This document shows positions 1 through 6,053 of a DNA stretch of 6,768 nt, piece after piece. A model generated the notes under the pieces. The model had not been told where the DNA came from, made no database searches, and worked only from the letters and a program-made list of their open reading frames with translations. A program made the position numbers and the translations under genes. Numbering within the stretch: the first letter of the stretch is position 1; every line of letters starts with the position of its first letter. Source of the stretch: Lachnospiraceae bacterium (GTDB lineage: Bacteria > Bacillota > Clostridia > Lachnospirales > Lachnospiraceae); assembly GCA_900763175.1 (NCBI GenBank), contig CAAFJI010000090.1, positions 1 to 6,768 of the forward strand, written 5' to 3'.

Positions 1-44
1 CTTGTTATAACGGTAATAATTTTTTCTATTACTGTTATAACAAG
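1..44. repeat. Long AT-rich inverted repeat, 18-bp arms with 8-base centre
   Basis: The arms 1-18 and 27-44 are reverse complements except for one pair (g12 opposite t33). The 8-base centre (19-26) is asymmetric and T-rich. Each arm contains the palindrome GTTATAAC (4-11 and 34-41), spaced 30 bp, about three helical turns. The repeat starts at the window edge, so the arms may be longer. It is too AT-rich to look like an ordinary intrinsic terminator. It could be a recombinase core site (the two-arms-plus-8-base layout resembles loxP or FRT), a double operator, or part of an origin. The sequence alone does not decide between these. Confidence 0.8.
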
Positions 45-57
45 GATTCCAGGGGTT

Positions 58-76
58 CGGGGATGGAAGATCCCCG
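58..76. repeat. GC-rich hairpin downstream of the last gene
   Basis: The arms CGGGGAT (58-64) and ATCCCCG (70-76) form a perfect 7-bp stem around a GGAAG loop. On the plus strand it is followed by TATTATTT, a weak T-rich tail, so it might end a rightward transcript entering from the left. On the minus strand, downstream of the 180-aa gene, the following bases are AACCCC, which does not fit an intrinsic terminator for the operon. It could still act as an RNA 3'-end stabiliser. Confidence 0.45.
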
Positions 77-115
77 TATTATTTCTGCACTATTTATTTT
101 TCTGAAAATGGCATA

Positions 116-658
116 TTATAATGTGCTGATCAACACATCCATGTTATCTTCATTTGCCGGTGTTTTTACAGTCAATAACATTCCAGTCTCATTTACCCAC
201 AGGACGAAATATCCCATTCCCATAGGTCCTGTCGGAAAGTCTTCATACTCACCTGTTTCGGATAGGCTTACCAATTCCAGAATTTGATCTGGTATGTAAC
301 TCATCTCTTTTGTCTCTACATTCTGTAACACTGCCATTCCCCTGTATTTGATTTCTGTATCCTCATACCGCTCTCTGGCTGATAACCATTTCTTGTATTC
401 CCACTCATCCCTTACTTTTAGTTCATACTGCTTTTCTCCTTTTTCATAGGCTCTGTATACTTCGCCCTCTTCCGGAAGATCCCCCACAAGTTCAATGACT
501 GCTGCCTTATTCTTGCTTGTAAAGTCCTTCTCATATACAAATAATATCCAATAGGCTCCCTGTATGAAGTACATTTCCTCTTTCTTTCCTACAGTGAGTC
601 CTGCACCTTTCCATGCATCCTTCAATATTCTCTTAAATATGCTCGTCTTAATAAACAT
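116..658 (-). CDS. Unknown protein, 180 aa
   Basis: I do not recognise this protein. It starts at ATG 658 behind AAAGGAG with a spacing of six bases, and ends in TAA. It is soluble and acidic overall, with no signal peptide or membrane segment. It alternates short hydrophobic strands (around residues 36-41 and 53-59, and again 148-166) with charged loops, which suggests a mixed alpha/beta fold. Residues 53-72 (AAVIELVGDLPEEGEVYRAY) look like a conserved segment. A Gly/Pro/Met-rich turn lies near 143-149. It is the last gene of the minus-strand operon seen here, separated from the HNH-like gene by 106 bases that include a hairpin beside its ribosome site. That makes it the only downstream gene with its own leader, so its expression may be set separately. 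Confidence 0.85.
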   Translation of the reverse strand: MFIKTSIFKRILKDAWKGAGLTVGKKEEMYFIQGAYWILFVYEKDFTSKNKAAVIELVGDLPEEGEVYRAYEKGEKQYELKVRDEWEYKKWLSARERYEDTEIKYRGMAVLQNVETKEMSYIPDQILELVSLSETGEYEDFPTGPMGMGYFVLWVNETGMLLTVKTPANEDNMDVLISTL

Positions 659-671
659 GATGCTCCTTTCC

Positions 672-693
672 TCTCCCAGAGTTATCTGGGAGA
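672..693 (-). promoter_or_regulatory. Hairpin immediately upstream of the ribosome site of the 180-aa gene
   Basis: The arms 672-679 and 686-693 (TCTCCCAG / CTGGGAGA on either strand) form a perfect 8-bp stem with a 6-base loop. In the minus-strand mRNA the stem ends directly before GGAAAGGAGCATC-ATG, so it abuts the Shine-Dalgarno sequence. No T tract follows it on the minus strand, so it is not an intrinsic terminator. It may protect the processed 5' end of the last cistron, or modulate ribosome access. The rest of the 659-764 gap shows no ORF and no convincing promoter. Confidence 0.5.
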
Positions 694-764
694 TAATGTA
701 ATGGCTTACGACAGGTTTTGTGACGTACCTGCTGTTGTATCTTCACGGCACTTGGCCGGAGATG

Positions 765-1202
765 CTATAAAAATTGGAATCCTGGATGTCCTTCTTTCTG
801 CTTTTCATTTTGCGGTTCTTTCATCAACTCTTGCTGATCCAGATAATTTTTCTTGCTGATCTTCATCCAGTCTTTCCGTGTGTGTGACTTTTCATATTCC
901 CTCTGTGCGATCTCGCAAAGCAGTTCTCTTGTCTTTCTGCAATTATGTACAGCTTCTTTCCCGCTTTTATGGTGCGGTTCACACAAATACACTTTCAATC
1001 CCTCGGCTTCCGATAGAATTCTCATCCCGGATCCAAACAATACATGGTGTTCCTCCGTATACTGCTGCCGATAGTCTCCATACAGATTGGCACAGAGATA
1101 GCACACGCCCTTTTCTGTGTTCAAAATACTTTTCGGATGGCTGATTCTCTTTTTCTTCTTTTTCGGCTTAGGAAACGCCATATCACTATAATCAATACTC
1201 AT
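765..1202 (-). CDS. HNH-like zinc-binding protein, putative nuclease (145 aa)
   Basis: This is a small basic protein. Its N-terminus carries the run PKPKKKKKR at residues 11-19, followed by a compact metal-binding module: C34-x2-C37, then E51-H52-H53, then C74-x2-H77-H78, with H86 close behind. This arrangement of paired Cys plus His-His and Cys/His knuckles is that of small HNH-type (treble-clef) proteins common in Firmicute phages and integrative elements. DNA cleavage or binding is inferred from the family, not shown here. The start at 1202 is chosen because its ATG overlaps the upstream TGA in an ATGA junction and gives the N-terminus MSIDYSDMAF. An in-frame ATG at 1235 would add 11 residues. 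The stop is TAG. The C-terminal 30 residues are charged and probably flexible. Confidence 0.8.
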   Translation of the reverse strand: MSIDYSDMAFPKPKKKKKRISHPKSILNTEKGVCYLCANLYGDYRQQYTEEHHVLFGSGMRILSEAEGLKVYLCEPHHKSGKEAVHNCRKTRELLCEIAQREYEKSHTRKDWMKISKKNYLDQQELMKEPQNEKQKEGHPGFQFL

Positions 1203-2347
1203 AAAGTAATCACTTTCTTTTTCCAGTTGTCCCATCCGCCTTTTGGCCAGGCAAATTCTTTCTTCAGAAGCTGGATGATTTTATCCGGATCCCCGGATTT
1301 TAAGATGTCTTCTATGACTTCCCCTTCCTGAACCACCTCTTCTGTGATCTCATGTACCTGTTTTTCTTCTTCCGGAAGATTCATAACCGGAGCATCCGGC
1401 ATCAGTTCCGGATAATCTTCCACTTCCATCTGTCCTTGAATCTGTTCTTCTGTTTCTTTTGGCTCTTCCAAAGTTTCCTGTGCTTTTGCAGGTTCTGCCT
1501 TTTTCTTTAATGGTTCCGTCTTTAAGACTTCCCTCTCTTTCTTTTCTCTCAGCGGCACCTGATAAACTCTTTCATAGGCTTCTGAATCAGAAGTCTTCCT
1601 GCCTTCCGGATAAAAGGTCTGTTCAAATGTTTTGGCCAACTCCAGATAGCTCATCTCTTCTGGTTCTCCCCTGCCGTTGTATGGCATGATCCGAATCTGA
1701 AATTCACTGAATAGTGCATTTGCAAATTGCATCCGAAACATCCGGAATTTTGTTGGAGCCACAATTCCCATGATCTCCCAGTTGATCGTACTTGCTTCTT
1801 TTGGCTCGTCAGCCCATATCCATTTAGCCATTTTTTCAAAGCAGCCTTTTCCCTCTCCTTTGAAAAATTCATACACTAACGTTTCCGTCCAGCTTCCATG
1901 GTGTTCTTCTGGTGCGATGTCGCACAGGCTCATCTGCGGCGAATAACGATCTTCTGTTTCCCGGATAACTTCTTTTACTTCCCGGATTTCCCGTACCGTG
2001 GCATCTCTTGGTACCACTTCCCGCACTTCTTCCGGCAATGCCAACATTTCAGACAGCTTACTGCTGCCATATCCCCGGTATTTCTCCTGAATTTCCGGGC
2101 TGTTCCCATCAATACTGTATGTATCATTGATCTGCATGAACCGAATTGCCCACGTCCTGCTGATATTGAAGGTTTCCTTTGCAAACTCAAAAACATCTGC
2201 ATACCCCTTCTCTTTATAAAACTCTGCATCTCTGGTCTTTTTTAAGAGATACCCGACTTTAATGTATCCCTCTGCTATATGTTCCAGTTCTTTTCGTAAT
2301 GCAATTTCTACTCCCTGCAGTGTACTGATTGTCTGTAATTCTTCCAT
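1199..2347 (-). CDS. Putative DNA-binding protein with helical N-terminal domain and acidic tail (382 aa)
   Basis: The N-terminal 135 residues are helical and resemble the helix-turn-helix-like domain found in Firmicute mobile elements in proteins loosely similar to ParB/DUF3102 types. Key stretch: GYLLKKTRDAEFYKEKGYAD at 32-51, then a likely recognition segment around FNISRTWAIRFMQIN at 60-74, then KLSEMLALPEEV at 97-108. A second region, about 150-262, has Trp-rich and aromatic patches (W178, W190, F201-F215) of unknown fold. Residues 265-345 form a Glu/Lys/Pro-rich, probably disordered linker. A short helical C-terminus ends in a Trp-rich patch (AWPKGGWDNWKK). The ATG at 2347 follows the PcfJ stop codon with no gap (TAGATG), with AGGAAAG upstream, so translation is probably coupled. 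A partition-like or replication-accessory role is possible but unproven. Confidence 0.85.
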   Translation of the reverse strand: MEELQTISTLQGVEIALRKELEHIAEGYIKVGYLLKKTRDAEFYKEKGYADVFEFAKETFNISRTWAIRFMQINDTYSIDGNSPEIQEKYRGYGSSKLSEMLALPEEVREVVPRDATVREIREVKEVIRETEDRYSPQMSLCDIAPEEHHGSWTETLVYEFFKGEGKGCFEKMAKWIWADEPKEASTINWEIMGIVAPTKFRMFRMQFANALFSEFQIRIMPYNGRGEPEEMSYLELAKTFEQTFYPEGRKTSDSEAYERVYQVPLREKKEREVLKTEPLKKKAEPAKAQETLEEPKETEEQIQGQMEVEDYPELMPDAPVMNLPEEEKQVHEITEEVVQEGEVIEDILKSGDPDKIIQLLKKEFAWPKGGWDNWKKKVITL

Positions 2348-4315
2348 CTATCCAGCTTTCCTTTCTGTACGTTTCAACTTCTTTCTTTTGAATAGCTCAA
2401 CAAATTCTTTGACTTCCTCTGTCATGTCTCCGTTATATTTTGCCCGACACTGGATCATCACCCCATTGTTTACCTCCATGGTATAAAACGGTGTCTCCGG
2501 ATCCTGCTTCTTTCGCAGGAATAGAATCGTTGTCTCTCCTTTTGCCACCCGGTCAATATACGTGGCGACGCAGTGATGCATGGCATTTCCTTCCTGTCGG
2601 ATTTCATGGATTCGTTTCGGAAGCCTCAATAAAAATTGTTCTGTTTCCATTTCCAGATAACTGTCCCGTTTTCTATATTGCTCGTATCTTTTGTCTTTTT
2701 TATTGTCCAAATCCTCTTTGGCTTTTATTTCTCGTTCTCTGCTCTCTTCAATCAACTCTTCATGACGCTGTTCTAAATTCTTCGGGAATAAGATCCACGG
2801 CTCTCGCATGTTATACCCCAGTTCCTCTGCCATCTTCAGATAATCGTGATAATCCACGGCTCGTCTCTCATCTTCTCCTAACACTTCTTTGATGTACCGT
2901 TCCATCTTGTGAATGGTGGTATACCGGATATACCTGGTGAAATTCCTCGGAAACCTTGCAAAAAACTGAACCTGCTGCCATGTTGGATGCAATCCCTTTT
3001 CCTGCATTTTATAAGTGGTGTTGTATTCCCTTGTGCTTGGATTCTTTCCAGCCAACAGCTGGTAGCATTCCCCGTTTAGCCCCAGTATCTTTTTACAAGA
3101 CCTCTCTTTCTTCTTTAAGTTTCCTGTGTTGTACCCCTGCATTTTTTCTTTGACAATTCTGTAAAACCCACACTTTACCAGCTGTTCGATTCCAGGCATA
3201 TACCGGTATCCCTCCAGATATTGATCCAAATACATTTTTTCCCGATATTTCCCATGTTTCACAAAACGTTCCATTGCAGAATACTGAAACGGTGTTCCTT
3301 TTAAGATCTGCTTGAGATTCCGGTTATAGAGGATTGCTTCATGCTCTACCACTTTTGCATAATATCTCCATCCGTCTCTGCAACACCACCGAACCCAGTC
3401 TGTCTGCTTATACTGTTCATATTCAAATTCATGAATCTTTTTTAAATTCCGGTCATACGTGATCCGTATCAGCTCCCAGTACCCGCCATCTCCCTTTTGT
3501 CCATTCCTGAATTTCCGATAACACTCAAAATATCGGTATACATACCCCTCTTTTGTTTTCTGCAGGAGTCCTGCATATCCTCTTGCGTGAACATTTCCGC
3601 CTTTCTTTCGACTTCGGTAGGTAATGGGATGTCTGCAGGATGGACATTCGCCCTCGTCTCCATAGTGTGGATTCCTGATTTTTACTTCTCTTCCACAATG
3701 TGTGCAATACCCTTTTGTTACCTTTCTTCCGGCATCATAAAACAAATACTGTGGAAGGACTTCCCGATCTACAAAATCATCAAAATCTTTTGGCAGTTCC
3801 GGCACCAGTGCCATCTCAGAATCAATTTCGTCAATTTCTTTTCTGCCCTTACTGTAATTTTGCCATCTTGCGATTGCTGCACGTGGCTCTTTCTTTCCGT
3901 TGTGACAAAATTCTGAGATCCGTTTTTGATCCTCTTCTCGTATCCACACTTTTCTGCTACTGTACCAGTACCCTTGTTGTATCTCTTCACATCCTTCCAT
4001 GTAGCTTAAGTTATCTATTTTTGCAGTTCTCCACTTCTCACACAAATTGTCATAGGTGTAGTACTTGTTTTCTTCCAAAAGGAATAGCCGGTATTCCGGA
4101 TGTGCTGTGCCAGCCAAGATCATATCCCTTGTAAATACATCGATCTCTAAAACCGTTCCTGTCTTCTTGGCACGATAGAACCAATAATATGTTGCACTCC
4201 AGACAGGTGGTCTTCCACATCTTAGTACCTGATGTCCTTGATCTTCCCTGACTGTCTTTCGCATAGTTTCCGTTACTTTTAACTCTGGAAGCTTTAATAA
4301 CTCTCCTCGTCTCAT
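2348..4315 (-). CDS. PcfJ-family mobile-element protein (655 aa)
   Basis: The C-terminal 95 residues carry the PcfJ signature: LRLPKRIHEIRQEGNAMHHC runs from 563 to 582, followed by VATYIDRVAKGETTILFLRK and a basic C-terminal tail. The family is named after PcfJ of the enterococcal conjugative plasmid pCF10; its biochemical role is not established. A zinc ribbon, C204-x2-C207 and C224-x2-C227, sits in the middle region, and the protein is rich in Tyr, Arg and Lys throughout, consistent with nucleic-acid binding. The length fits full-size members. The start at 4315 is supported by an ATGA overlap with the preceding gene and GGAGG nine bases upstream. The frame stays open 62 codons further up, but that stretch lies inside the previous gene. 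It sits directly after a PcfK-like gene, the pairing typical of this family. Confidence 0.92.
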   Translation of the reverse strand: MRRGELLKLPELKVTETMRKTVREDQGHQVLRCGRPPVWSATYYWFYRAKKTGTVLEIDVFTRDMILAGTAHPEYRLFLLEENKYYTYDNLCEKWRTAKIDNLSYMEGCEEIQQGYWYSSRKVWIREEDQKRISEFCHNGKKEPRAAIARWQNYSKGRKEIDEIDSEMALVPELPKDFDDFVDREVLPQYLFYDAGRKVTKGYCTHCGREVKIRNPHYGDEGECPSCRHPITYRSRKKGGNVHARGYAGLLQKTKEGYVYRYFECYRKFRNGQKGDGGYWELIRITYDRNLKKIHEFEYEQYKQTDWVRWCCRDGWRYYAKVVEHEAILYNRNLKQILKGTPFQYSAMERFVKHGKYREKMYLDQYLEGYRYMPGIEQLVKCGFYRIVKEKMQGYNTGNLKKKERSCKKILGLNGECYQLLAGKNPSTREYNTTYKMQEKGLHPTWQQVQFFARFPRNFTRYIRYTTIHKMERYIKEVLGEDERRAVDYHDYLKMAEELGYNMREPWILFPKNLEQRHEELIEESREREIKAKEDLDNKKDKRYEQYRKRDSYLEMETEQFLLRLPKRIHEIRQEGNAMHHCVATYIDRVAKGETTILFLRKKQDPETPFYTMEVNNGVMIQCRAKYNGDMTEEVKEFVELFKRKKLKRTERKAG

Positions 4316-4767
4316 TTCTCCGCCTCCAGATAGTATTCTTCTGCCATGGCAAATACTTCCAGATCCGGCATTGCCACCATTTGTGACCCGCTTCTTTCTT
4401 TGACTCTTTTTTCTGCTTCTTTCCGGATATGCTTCAGACATTCTTTGAGTGTCCGGTTCTTTCTTCTTACTGCTTTTGCCAGAGTTTCTTTTTCGAAGCA
4501 CCTCATGGACAGATACGACACGATCTCTCCTGCCGGCATCCCGTCCGTTTCCTCCTTTAACTCGATCTGAAGCTTTCCAAGTGCCGCATTTACTAAATCT
4601 ACCAGTTCTTCCGACAGATGCTGCTCATATACTTCCCGGATTCCATCCGGAATCCCGTTTTCCTCTGCCAGCACTTTTAAATGCTCCAGATCCTGCTCCT
4701 CCAAAAGTCCTTTTGCACATGCATTCAATTCTTCTACGGAATCAAAATTTCCAAATACATCAAACAT
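4312..4767 (-). CDS. PcfK-like / AcrIIA9-family protein (151 aa)
   Basis: The small acidic protein matches the pattern I know for the PcfK-like family, which databases also name the Cas9 inhibitor AcrIIA9 family: FGNFDSVEELN at 5-15, then LAEENGI at 33-39, AALGKLQIE at 61-69, an SMRC core at 87-90 and AVRRKNRTLKEC at 99-110. The C-terminus continues as charged helices. Some family members inhibit type II Cas9; whether this one does cannot be read from sequence, and the family name came by homology to a plasmid gene product. The start is ATG 4767, preceded by GGAGG, and it overlaps the RNase H-like gene by 8 bases. The stop codon overlaps the PcfJ start by 4 bases. The two genes are therefore translated together, suggesting related roles. 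Confidence 0.85.
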   Translation of the reverse strand: MFDVFGNFDSVEELNACAKGLLEEQDLEHLKVLAEENGIPDGIREVYEQHLSEELVDLVNAALGKLQIELKEETDGMPAGEIVSYLSMRCFEKETLAKAVRRKNRTLKECLKHIRKEAEKRVKERSGSQMVAMPDLEVFAMAEEYYLEAEK

Positions 4768-5197
4768 GCTGTTTTTCCTCCAGTAATTTCTCTAATTTTT
4801 CCACGTAATCGTGATGTTTACTAAATCTGACGGCTATTTCATTCCGCTCTGCCAGTTCCTGATACTGCTGCCATAATTCTGGATTCTTGATCCCCTTTCC
4901 AGATGGCTTTCTCCACTCTGACCGTTTCCACTGCTCCGGTTTTCCGTTTTCAATCATATTCTTGATAAAAATACAGTCTGTATATAAGGTCACATGGCAT
5001 GCCGTATTTAGTGTTTTTAAGGATTCTACGATTCCAAGCAGTACCAGGCGATAATACGTTGTCTCTTTCTCCGCCCCACATATTCCTTTGACTGCCGGAC
5101 CTTTCCTTGTCTGATATTCGATTGCAGCCGCCCAGCACCCATCTTTGATACATGGCCCCGTCAGACTTGTCCGTATGTAAATATTCAATGCTTTCAT
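4760..5197 (-). CDS. RNase HI-fold protein, apparently catalytically dead (145 aa)
   Basis: The order of elements follows RNase HI: first strand NIYIRTSLTG (5-14), GCWAAAIEY (20-28), ETTYYRLVLLGIVESLKTL (45-63), VTLYTDCIFIKNMI (69-82), then the basic handle with QWKRSEWR (89-96) and KNPELWQQYQEL (104-115). By comparison with E. coli RNase HI, D10 is replaced by Arg (R9), E48 by Val (V52), D70 is kept (D74), and the last acidic residue (D134) has no clear counterpart in the C-terminus, which ends in KHHDYVEKLEKLLEEKQHV. Only one of four metal-binding carboxylates remains, so hydrolysis is unlikely; binding to RNA/DNA hybrids or to a partner is an inference. ATG 5197 lies one base after the Rep stop, with AGGAG eight bases upstream. 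Confidence 0.8.
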   Translation of the reverse strand: MKALNIYIRTSLTGPCIKDGCWAAAIEYQTRKGPAVKGICGAEKETTYYRLVLLGIVESLKTLNTACHVTLYTDCIFIKNMIENGKPEQWKRSEWRKPSGKGIKNPELWQQYQELAERNEIAVRFSKHHDYVEKLEKLLEEKQHV

Positions 5198-5198
5198 A

Positions 5199-5921
5199 TC
5201 AAATTCTCCTGTTCAAACGGATCAGGATGTATCTTCGGTATTTGTATCCTGTTACCGGATTGATTCCTTCATGGTATGTTTCTTTGTCAAGATAATAGCC
5301 TTTTGGCGGTTTCGGCTCGTCACTCCATGTTTTTCTTTTATATGTCTTTACTTCCGCAACCGGAATCTTCAGATTTCTGCTGCAGGAGTACCGGCTCTCT
5401 CTCAGTTTGTTTTCTTCATCCGGCGTTTTACTTAAATACTCGGCCAGTTTTCGAAACCCACCCTCGTCATACATTAAATCCATGTGGACTCCACCCTTGT
5501 CCCATACCTTTCGCATAATCAAATCTGCATCCGGAATCCGGTTGATGACCAGATGATGATGAACACCACCCCGGCTTCCAATCTCGGTATGCAGCATCCA
5601 TTTCAGTTCTGCTCCCCGTTTCTTGTATTGTGTCCGTACTTTATTGAGCCACTTCCTGATGTCTTTTGCTGCGTTCTCCATATCTTCTGGCCTGTTCTCC
5701 GGCTTATAAGTCAATGTCACCCAGTAGTCATTCTCCTGAAAGTTCAGCTTCATCTTTCTCCAGCACTGCCGTTCTTTATTCCACTGATTCACTTTCCTGA
5801 TCTGCTCTGGTGTGGCTTTCTTCTTTTTCATTCTCGGCATTCCCGGAGCACCATATCTCCCATTGTGATACTCCATCACTTCTCTGATGTCTCCCAGGTC
5901 ATAACTCTTTCGTTTATACAT
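5199..5921 (-). CDS. Rolling-circle replication initiator, HUH endonuclease (240 aa)
   Basis: Three motifs of HUH replication proteins are seen in order: WVTLTYKPE at 67-75 (motif 1), E113 followed by GGVHHHLVIN at 118-127 with the metal-binding H121/H123 pair (motif 2), and AEYLSKT at 160-166 with Y162 as the likely nicking tyrosine and K165 beside it (motif 3). The layout resembles the Rep domain of microviruses, filamentous phage G2P and related plasmids. Such proteins cut one strand at an origin and stay covalently attached to its 5' end. Only one catalytic Tyr is evident. The N-terminus is Lys/Arg-rich, and the C-terminal 50 residues are basic and Tyr-rich. ATG 5921 has AGGAG with nine bases spacing. 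A 161-base leader with an antisense RNA candidate and a possible nick site precedes it, so regulation of rep through that leader is likely. Confidence 0.88.
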   Translation of the reverse strand: MYKRKSYDLGDIREVMEYHNGRYGAPGMPRMKKKKATPEQIRKVNQWNKERQCWRKMKLNFQENDYWVTLTYKPENRPEDMENAAKDIRKWLNKVRTQYKKRGAELKWMLHTEIGSRGGVHHHLVINRIPDADLIMRKVWDKGGVHMDLMYDEGGFRKLAEYLSKTPDEENKLRESRYSCSRNLKIPVAEVKTYKRKTWSDEPKPPKGYYLDKETYHEGINPVTGYKYRRYILIRLNRRI

Positions 5922-5929
5922 CCTGTTTT

Positions 5930-5935
5930 GCTCCT
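5930..5935 (-). promoter_or_regulatory. Ribosome binding site of rep, maskable by the leader
   Basis: AGGAG lies nine bases before the rep ATG. The neighbouring GGAGC (5930-5934) is fully complementary to GCTCC (5966-5970) in the same leader, so a five-pair anti-Shine-Dalgarno interaction is possible. That it actually forms is inference. Confidence 0.5.
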
Positions 5936-5949
5936 AAGTTTAATATTCT

Positions 5950-5956
5950 TATCAAG
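5950..5956 (-). other. Candidate rolling-circle nick site (CTTGATA)
   Basis: The minus strand, which is the rep coding strand, reads CACTTGATAAGAATATTAAAC just upstream of rep. CTTGATA, cut between G and A, is the nick motif shared by pC194/pUB110-type plasmids and phiX174, and it lies on the rep sense strand as in those replicons. A small hairpin (5965-5981) sits next to it. The same heptamer also occurs on the plus strand at 4961-4967 inside a gene, so the match by itself can arise by chance. Confidence 0.4.
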
Positions 5957-5964
5957 TGAAAAAC

Positions 5965-5981
5965 GGGAGCTTTTTGCTCTC
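5965..5981 (-). terminator. Possible attenuator hairpin in the rep leader
   Basis: On the minus strand GAGAGC, an AAAAA loop and GCTCCC form a stem with one A/C mismatch (four solid pairs next to the loop plus one outer pair), followed by G and five T residues. This has the form of a weak intrinsic terminator in the rep leader. Bases 5979-5985, which include its 5' arm, could instead pair with 6020-6026, an arrangement like pT181-type attenuation. Confidence 0.35.
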
Positions 5982-5988
5982 ATTTTCT

Positions 5989-6017
5989 TTGACATTTTGC
6001 CAATACAGGTGTACAAT
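5989..6017 (+). promoter_or_regulatory. Sigma-A type promoter on the plus strand
   Basis: TTGACA at 5989-5994 and TACAAT at 6012-6017 are separated by exactly 17 bases. The -35 is perfect and the -10 has one mismatch. It fires rightward, against every gene in the window, with an expected start near 6024. One arm of a 14-bp inverted repeat lies in its spacer, so a bound protein could repress it. Confidence 0.7.
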
Positions 6018-6053
6018 ATAAATGAGTTTTTATTTTGTTTGTATTGGCAAAAT
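5994..6053. repeat. 14-bp perfect inverted repeat flanking the antisense promoter
   Basis: ATTTTGCCAATACA at 5994-6007 is repeated in inverse at 6040-6053, with 32 bases between. One arm overlaps the -35 end and spacer of the plus-strand promoter; the other lies in the first stem-loop of the predicted antisense RNA. In the rep mRNA leader the arms could form a 14-pair stem. As DNA they could bind a regulator or Rep. Confidence 0.85.

Noticed and set aside
1203..1235. Start of the HNH-like gene at ATG 1235
   Set aside because: It would overlap the preceding gene by 37 bases; the ATGA junction at 1202 fits the operon style. It remains possible, since AAGGCGG lies just before 1235.
4316..4501. 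N-terminal extension of the PcfJ gene to ATG 4501
   Set aside because: It lies wholly inside the PcfK-like gene, has low-complexity basic sequence, and ATG 4315 has a good ribosome site and ATGA coupling.
4961..4967. Second CTTGATA on the plus strand as another origin
   Set aside because: It lies in the RNase H-like coding sequence, on the strand opposite to the rep sense strand, with no hairpin next to it.
5941..5947. TAATATT resembling the nonanucleotide nick site of circular ssDNA viruses
   Set aside because: Only seven of nine bases match, it is AT-rich and likely by chance, and it is not at the top of a stem-loop.
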